Part shown: piece by piece, positions 6,016-12,831 of the stretch
Layout: the number at the start of each line of letters is the position of its first letter
Numbering within the stretch: position 1 is the stretch's first letter
Assembly: GCA_030688135.1 (NCBI GenBank)
Contig: JAUYIW010000044.1
Span: 1 to 12,986, forward strand
DNA from: Candidatus Uhrbacteria bacterium
GTDB taxonomy: Bacteria > Patescibacteriota > Patescibacteriia > UBA9934
Length of the DNA stretch: 12,986 nt
Direction of reading: 5' to 3'
Notes under the pieces: model-generated
Database searches by the model: none
What the model saw: the letters and a program-made list of their open reading frames with translations, nothing else
Told to the model about the DNA's origin: nothing
Program-made: the position numbers and the translations under genes

Positions 6016-6044
6016 ATAATAACATAAAAAAGCCCTTTTGTCAA
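6016..6044 (-). promoter_or_regulatory. Sigma-70-type promoter of the acidic protein gene
   Basis: On the minus strand, a perfect TTGACA (6044-6039) is followed after exactly 17 bases by TATTAT (6021-6016). An overlapping TATAAT occurs 3 bases further on. The leader would be about 50 bases and carries the AAGGAG site. Confidence 0.85.
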
Positions 6045-6119
6045 GGTAGCGCGACAAAAAGTATGCTAAAACTGGCTCAAATTCCTGCTCTCTCTTCCCA
6101 GCCAACCCACTTGTTCCAA

Positions 6120-6164
6120 GCGGACTTTAGTCGGCGCTCATAAGCGAACTGGACTAAAGTCCGC
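6120..6164. repeat. Perfect 13-bp inverted repeat, dispersed palindrome type
   Basis: GCGGACTTTAGTC (6120-6132) pairs perfectly with GACTAAAGTCCGC (6152-6164), with an inner CGCT/AGCG stem in the loop. The GCGGACTTTAGTC arm is reminiscent of a dispersed repeat seen in other genomes. No T run follows on the plus strand, so it is not a clear terminator. It lies between the divergent hypothetical genes. Confidence 0.8.
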
Positions 6165-6189
6165 GGGAAATAAGAAGACGTTTTTTCTT

Positions 6190-6195
6190 TTGACA
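6190..6195 (+). promoter_or_regulatory. Possible -35 box for the small membrane protein gene
   Basis: A perfect TTGACA occurs 65 bases upstream of the ATG at 6260, but no good -10 box is seen at 16-18 bases. This is half a promoter at best. Confidence 0.25.
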
Positions 6196-6259
6196 CAACG
6201 CAAGAATCATGTCACTCTCAAGATAGATATTTCAACCCTTCGTTCTTTCTGGAGTCACT

Positions 6260-6709
6260 ATGCGCAGATACGCATGGAAGGAGTTCGTATACTCAATAGA
6301 AATCTTTTTCATCTCTGTCCTAGTTCTTTGCCTGTCATTGGTAACCTTTGAGTACTACATAATTTCAATTCACGAAACGTGGTACAGGGCGCTTTATTCC
6401 GTAATGCCAATACCAGATACTCTGGTGTGGCTTGTGTCGCTTGCCTTCGGCATCCTGTTTAGCGCTATCCTCTCTAGGATGCACAAAATGGTTCGGCGAC
6501 CCATGTACAAGTCCGCAACCACCGAGCAGACGACCACTGAGGGCGGCACCAACCCAAAAATCACGAAAATCAAGACGCTTACAATCTATGAACGTATTGC
6601 CATAGCTCGCGATTCAATCTGCCTGGTAGCGGATCAGACAGCTCGTATTACTCTGCTCTACGTTACTATTCCGCTACTTGCGATACGTGGAATTCTGGCG
6701 CTTATCTAG
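6260..6709 (+). CDS. Hypothetical small membrane protein
   Basis: Function not recognised. The 149-residue product has three predicted hydrophobic segments: about 12-36, 54-72 and 129-148. Between the second and third is a polar loop (about 75-125) rich in Thr and Lys/Arg, with RMHKMVRRPMYK after the second helix suggesting that side is cytoplasmic. A GGAG Shine-Dalgarno (6251-6254) lies 5 bases before ATG 6260, and a terminator follows at 6718-6741, so it appears to be a single-gene unit. It has no sequence link to glycan synthesis that I can see. It lies head-to-head with the acidic protein gene on the other strand, about 300 bases apart. The RBS and terminator make it likely to be a real gene. 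Confidence 0.8.
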   Translation: MRRYAWKEFVYSIEIFFISVLVLCLSLVTFEYYIISIHETWYRALYSVMPIPDTLVWLVSLAFGILFSAILSRMHKMVRRPMYKSATTEQTTTEGGTNPKITKIKTLTIYERIAIARDSICLVADQTARITLLYVTIPLLAIRGILALI

Positions 6710-6717
6710 CTCCAACT

Positions 6718-6741
6718 CCGGTCCGAAAGGTCCGGTTTTTT
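6718..6741 (+). terminator. Intrinsic terminator of the small membrane protein gene
   Basis: CCGGTCC (6718-6724) and GGTCCGG (6729-6735) pair around GAAA with one central T-T mismatch, followed by T6 (6736-6741). It lies 9 bases after the stop codon. Confidence 0.75.
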
Positions 6742-6750
6742 ACTACCCAA

Positions 6751-6790
6751 AGATTAACACAGAATTTAGAGCGCCACAGATTTTCACACA
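6751..6790 (+). repeat. Intergenic repeat family 2 (CACAGA-rich), copy 1
   Basis: AGATTAACACAGAAT...CCACAGATTTTCACACA matches 12612-12649 (AGATTTACACAGAAT...CCACAAATTATCACAGA) over its whole length with about 32 of 38 bases the same. Both copies lie just after the 3' end of a gene and close to a terminator. The remainder of 6791-6880 is AT-rich with several AAGCT/CTATAA motifs and no gene. Confidence 0.7.
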
Positions 6791-6886
6791 TTTCACCTTC
6801 TCTCACCTTTTTTGACCCACTGTAACTTATCTATAAAATCATCCCCAAAATCTACAAGCTCTAAGCTATAACCTATAAGCTAATTG

Positions 6887-6895
6887 TGATATAAT
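6887..6895 (+). promoter_or_regulatory. Extended -10 promoter giving a leaderless mRNA
   Basis: TGATATAAT at 6887-6895 is a perfect extended -10 box. Six bases separate it from ATG 6902, the same spacing as between the rnpB -10 and its first base, so transcription should begin at the A of the start codon. No -35 consensus and no Shine-Dalgarno site are seen. Confidence 0.75.
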
Positions 6896-6901
6896 TATCC
6901 C

Positions 6902-8035
6902 ATGAGAATCGGGATAGATGCACGATTTTACGGGCCTAGAGTGGGAGGTGGCGGCATAGGAAGATATGTCGCTGAATTAGTAACCCATCTGCAACTCATT
7001 GATAAAAAAAATGAGTATGTACTGTTTTTAAAAAAGGATAATTTTCACGAATGTGTGATTACAAATCCTAACTTTTATAAGCAACTCGTAGATGTTCACT
7101 GGTACACAATTGCCGAGCAATTTAGAATGCCACGCGAAGTCAGCCATGCTCGAGTTGACTTTATGCACTATCCACACTGGAACGTTCCTATCTTTTCAAA
7201 GACTCCGTTCCTTGTAACCATTCATGATTTGATTCTCCTTGAAGACCCAAAGTCAGCGCGAGCTTCAACGCGTGGACCTATTGTACACGGATTCAAGTAC
7301 GCCGGCTTCCGAACTGTAATTGAAACTGCAATCCACAAAAGCCGTCATATTATTTCGGTCTCAGAGTACACCAAGGATTCCATACTGAATCATTTTGGCA
7401 TCCGCCCAGAGAAAATTACAGTCGTGCATAATGGTGTGCAACCTCCAAAACCTTCGGTTCGCGATGTAAGTCTAACTAGCCTTGGAGTTTACGAGCCGTA
7501 TTTTTTATATATTGGCAACGCCTACCCTCATAAAAATCTAGAAATGATGTTGCATGCATTTTCTGAGTTTGTGCGTCATTTCCCTCATGTGCAATTAGTG
7601 ATCGCTGGACGACGTGATGTTTTCTCACGCCAACTTGAAACAGAAGCAGAAGAACTTGGAATCCCAATTGGTTCATTACGCTTTATTGATCTTCCAACCG
7701 ACAACGAAATTGCCGCACTGTACCAAAAAGCAAAGCTTTTCATATTTCCATCACGTATTGAAGGATTTGGTATTCCACCTCTCGAAGCTATGAGTTACGG
7801 AACTCCAGTAGCAGCTGCTATGACTTCTTCCCTTCCGGAAGTGCTTAAAGATTCGGCAAGATTTTTTGAACCGGATGACATTGAAGCTCTTACAAGGATT
7901 ATGCAAAATGCCATGAGCATAAATAGCAATCTTGAAACCAAAGTAGAGAAAGGCAAAAAACTAGCGTCAAGTTACTCTTGGCAACGTGCCACAGAGGCTA
8001 CGCTTAACCTGTATAACAACTTCCGAATTCTATAA
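6902..8035 (+). CDS. Glycosyltransferase family 4 (third)
   Basis: This 377-residue GT-B enzyme is of normal family length and should add a sugar to the growing surface glycan on the cytoplasmic side. It starts MRIGIDARFYGPRVGGGGIGRYV, with the glycine-rich loop of the acceptor domain. Further landmarks are FLVTIHDLILLEDPK, HIISVSEYTKDSI, FLYIGNAYPHKNLEMMLHAF, LVIAGRRD, and FPSRIEGFGIPPLEAMSYGTPV with the EX7E pair E287 and E295. It is related to the protein at 4023-5258 but lacks the two inserts, so it serves as an internal reference for where those inserts break the family pattern. The start is fixed by the leaderless promoter at 6887-6895. Its stop lies 67 bases before the DUF4012 gene with no terminator between, so read-through is possible. 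Confidence 0.94.
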   Translation: MRIGIDARFYGPRVGGGGIGRYVAELVTHLQLIDKKNEYVLFLKKDNFHECVITNPNFYKQLVDVHWYTIAEQFRMPREVSHARVDFMHYPHWNVPIFSKTPFLVTIHDLILLEDPKSARASTRGPIVHGFKYAGFRTVIETAIHKSRHIISVSEYTKDSILNHFGIRPEKITVVHNGVQPPKPSVRDVSLTSLGVYEPYFLYIGNAYPHKNLEMMLHAFSEFVRHFPHVQLVIAGRRDVFSRQLETEAEELGIPIGSLRFIDLPTDNEIAALYQKAKLFIFPSRIEGFGIPPLEAMSYGTPVAAAMTSSLPEVLKDSARFFEPDDIEALTRIMQNAMSINSNLETKVEKGKKLASSYSWQRATEATLNLYNNFRIL

Positions 8036-8047
8036 ATAGCCAAGTTC

Positions 8048-8088
8048 ATATCGGTTTACTGAGACCGATCAGTAAATAAGTAGGAACC
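8048..8088 (-). repeat. Intergenic repeat family 1, copy C (inverted)
   Basis: On the minus strand this reads GGTTCCTACTTATTTACTGAT (8088-8068, first 20 bases given as GGTTCCTACTTATTTACTGA) and ends ACCGATAT (8055-8048). The start matches 15 of 17 bases of CCTACTGATGTACTGAT in copies A and B, and ACCGATAT matches copy A. It has about 6 extra bases in the middle, which create an ATCGGT/ACCGAT inverted repeat. It fills most of the space between the third GT4 gene and the DUF4012 gene. Confidence 0.6.
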
Positions 8089-8091
8089 TCG

Positions 8092-8097
8092 TAAAAT
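8092..8097 (+). promoter_or_regulatory. -10 box of the DUF4012 gene (leaderless)
   Basis: TAAAAT at 8092-8097 lies 5 bases before ATG 8103, so transcription would begin at or next to the start codon. No -35 consensus or Shine-Dalgarno site is visible. Repeat copy C ends 4 bases upstream of the box. Confidence 0.55.
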
Positions 8098-8102
8098 ACC
8101 CC

Positions 8103-10757
8103 ATGCCTGTCAACAAACCAAAATCTGCGATTCTACAGTCGCGTAAAAAAGAAATAAAGGTAAAGTCACCCGACGTTACCATGCTTTACGATGACGCTCT
8201 TCCAACAAATCTAAAGTTAGAAGGTGTTATTCAAAATGAAAGCAAAACTCTTAACCTCAGAACCGACAATAAAATGGGATTGTCTCCATATATTATTCAC
8301 CTCTCAAGAGAAGACGAAGTAAAAACAGAAATCGCAAAGCCAGATCTGCAAGCCCTAGCCTCAAGCTTCATTATTGATTCTGATGACACTGACGATGTAA
8401 CCGAACTAGAAATTAATGACCTTTCAATTGATCAACTTGCACTAGCTGCTCAGCTTCAGGAACCTGATGTTAATTTTCAAAAAATCAGCAAGCTTCCAAA
8501 GAAAGAAAAACAAGCAGAAGAAATATTCAGCTTTACAGACTTTAATGTTGCAGGTGAGCCATTAAACATTCGAGATGAAATGGCACCAATTACAGTTCAG
8601 GAATCTGCACCAGTAATTGAAACGATTGAAGTTCAAGTAGAAATTGAAGAGCCACAAACAATTGAAACAGGGTCAAAAGAAAAACGAACTTTTTCATTTA
8701 AACCAAAAATGCCAAGGAGCATTAAAGAGCTATTCCAAATCCAGTTCCCTTTTCCTGTAAAAGCTCAGTACAGAGCAATAGTTGCGTTTACCTTACTATC
8801 TTTCGCGCTTGTACTTCCGCTCCACGCAATGCAAAGCCTTACAAATGACGAAGAGAAAGCTGTAGAGATTACAAACATTGGACAAAGCGCAATTGAAAAT
8901 CTTATGCGAGGCGCCACTGCTTTAGAAGCAGATCGTTTCGATGTAGCTGGCAGTGACTTTGCTAGAGCTTCAGAAAACTTCGCAGACGCCGAAGAATCGC
9001 TCGAAGCAATCAACAAAGCTGTTACTACTATTGCAAGTGTTATTCCACAAACCGATAAAACATACGATTCAGTCAAGGGGTTAGTGACCGCAGGTCGCAA
9101 TCTATCTGACGCAGCGACTACGCTTGCCAAAGCAGGAGACGAAATTTCAAACAGTCCATCTACAAATCTAGTTACGAAACTTTCTATTTTGCGCACCTAC
9201 GTTGAATCAGTCCTTCCAAATGTAGAAGAAGCTGCAGTCGCGCTCGAAGATGTTGATGCGTCAGCAGTCCCTGCAGACTACCAGGATATTGTTATAAAAC
9301 TTAAAGCTACCACTCCACAACTTGCAAACTCAATGGAAGAATTTCTTGAGTTCTCAGATGCACTTGTAACAATCATGGGTGCAGATAGAAAAATGAGATA
9401 CCTTGTTACTTTCCAAAATAATACCGAGCTTAGAGCTACTGGAGGCTTTATCGGTAGCTATGCTCAGATTGATTTATTAAATGGAGCAATCGATTCCATT
9501 AACATTCCTGGTGGTGGAACATATGACGTTCAGGGTCAATTAACTGAGTTTGTTGCGTCTCCTGAACCTCTTAGCCTTCTAAATCCAAGATGGGAATTCC
9601 ACGACTCTAATTGGTTTGCCGACTTCCCTAGCTCAGCTAAAAAGATGATTTGGTTTTATGAAAAAGCAGGAGGCCCAACAGTCGATGGCGTGATTTCGAT
9701 TAACGCCTCCCTAATGCCAAAGCTACTAGAAATTCTTGGGCCAATAGAAATGGACGAATACGGACGAACCATCGATAGCGAGAACTTCTTATTTGAAACA
9801 CAGAAAATTGTTGAGTTTGAATATTCCGAGTTTGAAGAAGAGGGCGATAACAAACCAAAACAATTTATTGCCGATCTAGCTCCAAAAATTCTTGAACGTC
9901 TTGAATCGGCAGACCTGCCTACCATGCTTGCAGCGCTCGATCTACTTGGAACCAGCCTAGTAGAAAAAGATGTACTACTTTACTTTGACAACAACACCCT
10001 GCAAGCGCAAATGGAAGAACTTGGCTGGTCAGGTTCGCTAAAGAGCACTTCGGGTGACTACCTTATGATTGTTAACACAAATCTAGGCGGAGGTAAAACT
10101 GACAATGTGATCGATCAGAAAATTGATCTTCAAATAGATGTTCTAGATGACGGCACAGTAGAAAATACACTGACCATAACAAAAGAGCACCGTGGCTTAA
10201 AATCAACATTATTCGAAGGATATAATAACGTTGACTACTTAAGAGTATATGTGCCACGAGGAAGCAAATTCATTGCTGCAAGCGGATTTGAAATCCCACC
10301 ACCGGAACTATTTGAAGAATCCGAAGTTCACTTAACATACGACCAAGACCTCGCGCTAATCATGAGTAATGTTGATCGTGACCCAATGTCTGGAACTGAC
10401 CAATGGGACGAAGGAGGCAAAACAGTTTTTGGAAACTGGATGCAAACTGCCCCTGGCGAAACTGAAACAGTAACAATCAAATATACAACCCCTGTTGAAT
10501 TCATAATTGACCAAGGCCCTTCTAGTCTTCTAGACATGGCAAAAGAACGTCTTGGGTTCAAACATTTGGAACCATATACTTTACTTATCCAAAAACAGCC
10601 TGGCGTAGAAACACGAAATACAACAGTTAGTCTAAATCTTCCTGAAACTAGTAAAGTGATATGGGGCTCAGGCATGAGACTAGATTCAAGCACTGAAATA
10701 ATCGTTCCAAATACCAAAGACTCACTGCTACAATTCCTCATTGAGCATCAAATATGA
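8103..10757 (+). CDS. DUF4012 domain membrane protein
   Basis: This 884-residue protein has a long polar, probably disordered cytoplasmic tail (1 to about 220, rich in Glu, Lys, Ile and Thr), one membrane helix (about 224-244), and a large extracytoplasmic part. Residues about 250-425 are Ala- and Glu-rich and likely helical or coiled-coil. The DUF4012 core follows, with YLVTFQNNTELRATGGFIGSY (ELRATGGF at 442-449), DSNWFADFPSSA (from 501) and DGVISINASLMPKLL. The C-terminal third looks beta-rich. DUF4012 proteins are recurrent in CPR and actinobacterial glycan loci, but their biochemical role is not established. A catalytic or anchoring role in transferring glycan to a surface acceptor is only inference. 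Its stop overlaps the next gene's start (ATGA at 10754-10757), so the two are co-translated. No signal peptidase site is evident; it should stay anchored. Confidence 0.9.
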   Translation: MPVNKPKSAILQSRKKEIKVKSPDVTMLYDDALPTNLKLEGVIQNESKTLNLRTDNKMGLSPYIIHLSREDEVKTEIAKPDLQALASSFIIDSDDTDDVTELEINDLSIDQLALAAQLQEPDVNFQKISKLPKKEKQAEEIFSFTDFNVAGEPLNIRDEMAPITVQESAPVIETIEVQVEIEEPQTIETGSKEKRTFSFKPKMPRSIKELFQIQFPFPVKAQYRAIVAFTLLSFALVLPLHAMQSLTNDEEKAVEITNIGQSAIENLMRGATALEADRFDVAGSDFARASENFADAEESLEAINKAVTTIASVIPQTDKTYDSVKGLVTAGRNLSDAATTLAKAGDEISNSPSTNLVTKLSILRTYVESVLPNVEEAAVALEDVDASAVPADYQDIVIKLKATTPQLANSMEEFLEFSDALVTIMGADRKMRYLVTFQNNTELRATGGFIGSYAQIDLLNGAIDSINIPGGGTYDVQGQLTEFVASPEPLSLLNPRWEFHDSNWFADFPSSAKKMIWFYEKAGGPTVDGVISINASLMPKLLEILGPIEMDEYGRTIDSENFLFETQKIVEFEYSEFEEEGDNKPKQFIADLAPKILERLESADLPTMLAALDLLGTSLVEKDVLLYFDNNTLQAQMEELGWSGSLKSTSGDYLMIVNTNLGGGKTDNVIDQKIDLQIDVLDDGTVENTLTITKEHRGLKSTLFEGYNNVDYLRVYVPRGSKFIAASGFEIPPPELFEESEVHLTYDQDLALIMSNVDRDPMSGTDQWDEGGKTVFGNWMQTAPGETETVTIKYTTPVEFIIDQGPSSLLDMAKERLGFKHLEPYTLLIQKQPGVETRNTTVSLNLPETSKVIWGSGMRLDSSTEIIVPNTKDSLLQFLIEHQI

Positions 10758-12607
10758 CAAAGAAAGCGCATCATATAAAAAAAGAGGATCATGTAGAGAA
10801 ACCTGTTTCTGAAGAAACGATTACAAAGATAGAAGGGCAACTAATCGATGAAGGATTAGATGCAATTTACGGCAAAGGAAAAACAGATTTCTCAAAACTC
10901 GATAGAGCCAATAACAGGATAACAAACATTTTGTTAACGGTTGTTATTACGCTCGCTGTAATCGCGGCTGCTGCTTGGGGAGCATTCTTTGTGTATACGC
11001 AATACTTTAGTTCAGGTGAAGAAGACGCATTTGATCTTGAAATAATCATAGATGACGAAATCGTAAGTGGGACCGCAACATCTATAGAAATCGTTTATGC
11101 AAATCCAACATTAATTCCAATTGCTAATCTCGACCTAGAAGTAAGACTACCAACAGCTTTTCAGGTCAATTCCCTCTCTCCAGTACCCGGTAACAATGAT
11201 GAGCTCAAATGGGATATCGGATTTCTTCCTGCTAGTTCAGACGGAATAATAACTATTGAAGGCGTATGGATCGCTGATATTCCATCTTCAAGTCCAATTC
11301 AAGTATTTGCTAACTTCAGACCATCAAACTTCAATGCTGATTTTCAAGATATTGCAACGGCTCATGTTTCAACAATCCAAAGCACGCTAGAATTAAAATT
11401 TACCGGGCCTGAAGAAGCTACACCGGGAGAATCGCTTGACTACACTATTGCGCTAGAAAATAAGGGAGAAGTTGGACTTGAAAATATTGAAGTTCAGCTT
11501 GAACTCCCAGACGGTTTTTATCTTAACGACAGTGACCCAAAGATTGAAGCTGGTGCTGCCACTATTTGGACAATTGATAGCATTGCTGCTGGCGAGATTA
11601 CAGAACTAACCCTTAAAGGATCATTTGCTGCTGATACAGAGGGGTTTGAATATTTTGATATCGAAGCAGGACTTGTAATAGATGGCCACTTCCTTCCTCA
11701 AGATAGCTCACAAGGATTTACAGACGTACTCGGAACCGACCTCTCTCTTCAACTGGTTGCGGCAGGATCAACCGAAGATATCGCTGTAGAGATGGGACAA
11801 GATTTACGAGTAACAATTTCTTACCAAAATACTGGCGAAGAAATTATTGATGACCTAGAGCTTCTTCTAGATTTTCAGGCAGAAGAGCGAATGCCTATAA
11901 GCTGGACTAGTGCTGAACTCGATGGAGGGCTAGTTACAAGCGACGGAATCTATTGGGATTCGGAAATCATCGGTGAGGTTCTAGCAGGAGAAAGAAAAAT
12001 ACTAAACTTAATTCTTCCAATTGAATCTAGCGTTGACGCAAGTGAGGCTGATCAGATTGCAATTTCCATTATTGCAACAACCAAATCTTCCGAAGTTCGA
12101 TCTTCACCAATTGTAATCTCTATAAATTCTGAGGCAGACTTTTACTCCTCAGTACTCTACTACAACAGCCAAGGTGCACCGCTAGGAGGTGGGCCACTGC
12201 CACCGACAGTTGGAGAGACTACTACTTACCGCGTGTATTGGAGTATAGAGAACAGCCTTCATAACTTAGACAATGTAATGATTTCAGCAGTACTGCCACC
12301 ACAAATTTCTTGGGTAGATCAAACTGCAGCCAATCTAGGAACTATTGACTACGACAGCGAATCAAAAACTGTTAGCTGGAATATTACTACCTTGCCGTCA
12401 ACGGTAGCCGAAGTTCAAGCAAACTTTGCAATATCTATTACGCCAGATGAAGATGACGTTGGAAAATTTGCAAAACTTATTTCTGGTGCTAGCTTTTCAG
12501 CTAAAGATACCGTAACAGGCTCACTTCTCCAAAGTACAACTGACAGCTTAACTACTGATTTGCTAAATGATGAGTTTGCAAAAGACTTGGGAGCGGTGAT
12601 TGATTAA
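10754..12607 (+). CDS. Membrane-anchored surface protein with Ig-like (DUF11/CARDB-like) repeats
   Basis: The 617-residue product has a charged cytoplasmic tail (1 to about 53, with HHIKKEDH), one membrane helix (about 56-82), and an acidic outer region made of about four beta-sandwich-like repeats starting near residues 96, 212, 328 and 474. Each repeat has the pattern of a DUF11/CARDB-type domain: a Y-x-NxG-like strand (ENKGEVGLENIEVQLELPDGF; QNTGEEIIDDLELLLDF; ENSLHNLDNVMISAVLPPQI) followed by a W-x-I/L-x-x-L strand (WDIGFLPA, WTIDSIAAGE, WNITTLPS). The fourth repeat is preceded by a Gly/Pro stretch, GAPLGGGPLPPTVG. It is likely an adhesive or structural surface protein, and its close coupling with the DUF4012 gene (4-base overlap) suggests a complex. 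A strong terminator at 12652-12682 ends the unit. The domain class is inferred from the pattern; no ligand can be inferred. Confidence 0.88.
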   Translation: MTKKAHHIKKEDHVEKPVSEETITKIEGQLIDEGLDAIYGKGKTDFSKLDRANNRITNILLTVVITLAVIAAAAWGAFFVYTQYFSSGEEDAFDLEIIIDDEIVSGTATSIEIVYANPTLIPIANLDLEVRLPTAFQVNSLSPVPGNNDELKWDIGFLPASSDGIITIEGVWIADIPSSSPIQVFANFRPSNFNADFQDIATAHVSTIQSTLELKFTGPEEATPGESLDYTIALENKGEVGLENIEVQLELPDGFYLNDSDPKIEAGAATIWTIDSIAAGEITELTLKGSFAADTEGFEYFDIEAGLVIDGHFLPQDSSQGFTDVLGTDLSLQLVAAGSTEDIAVEMGQDLRVTISYQNTGEEIIDDLELLLDFQAEERMPISWTSAELDGGLVTSDGIYWDSEIIGEVLAGERKILNLILPIESSVDASEADQIAISIIATTKSSEVRSSPIVISINSEADFYSSVLYYNSQGAPLGGGPLPPTVGETTTYRVYWSIENSLHNLDNVMISAVLPPQISWVDQTAANLGTIDYDSESKTVSWNITTLPSTVAEVQANFAISITPDEDDVGKFAKLISGASFSAKDTVTGSLLQSTTDSLTTDLLNDEFAKDLGAVID

Positions 12608-12611
12608 CCTC

Positions 12612-12650
12612 AGATTTACACAGAATGTGAGGCCACAAATTATCACAGAA
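12612..12650 (+). repeat. Intergenic repeat family 2 (CACAGA-rich), copy 2
   Basis: AGATTTACACAGAAT...CCACAAATTATCACAGA matches copy 1 at 6751-6790 with about 32 of 38 bases the same and a 2-base gap. It begins 5 bases after the stop codon and ends just before the terminator stem. Confidence 0.7.
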
Positions 12651-12651
12651 T

Positions 12652-12682
12652 AAGAATGAGGGCGAAAGCCCTTGTTCTTTTT
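12652..12682 (+). terminator. Intrinsic terminator of the DUF4012/Ig-repeat operon
   Basis: AGAATGAGGGC (12653-12663) pairs with GCCCTTGTTCT (12668-12678) over 11 positions with two wobble pairs, closed by a GAAA tetraloop and ending in T5 (12678-12682). It lies 45 bases after the stop codon. Confidence 0.9.
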
Positions 12683-12699
12683 AGATAATTTACAAGGCT

Positions 12700-12730
12700 C
12701 CTACTGATGTACTGATCATTACAGATATAC
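12700..12730 (+). repeat. Intergenic repeat family 1, copy B
   Basis: This 31-base segment matches copy A (2352-2382) at 28 positions, including an identical 17-base start CCTACTGATGTACTGAT. It lies 18 bases after the terminator T run. No gene is seen from 12608 to the window end. Confidence 0.75.
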
Positions 12731-12831
12731 CGATCGATAAGCAAATTGAGGGATCATACGCAATTTGGCTGGAGAATGCATAGAGGCCAAAGGTTAGCTC
12801 AACCGGTAAAAACAGCGGATATCTTGCTCTC

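Noticed and set aside
5960..6044. Longer N-terminal extensions of the minus-strand acidic gene
   Set aside because: They would place the AAGGAG site or the promoter inside the coding sequence; the alternative frame reading to 6044 is Arg-rich and lacks protein-like composition.
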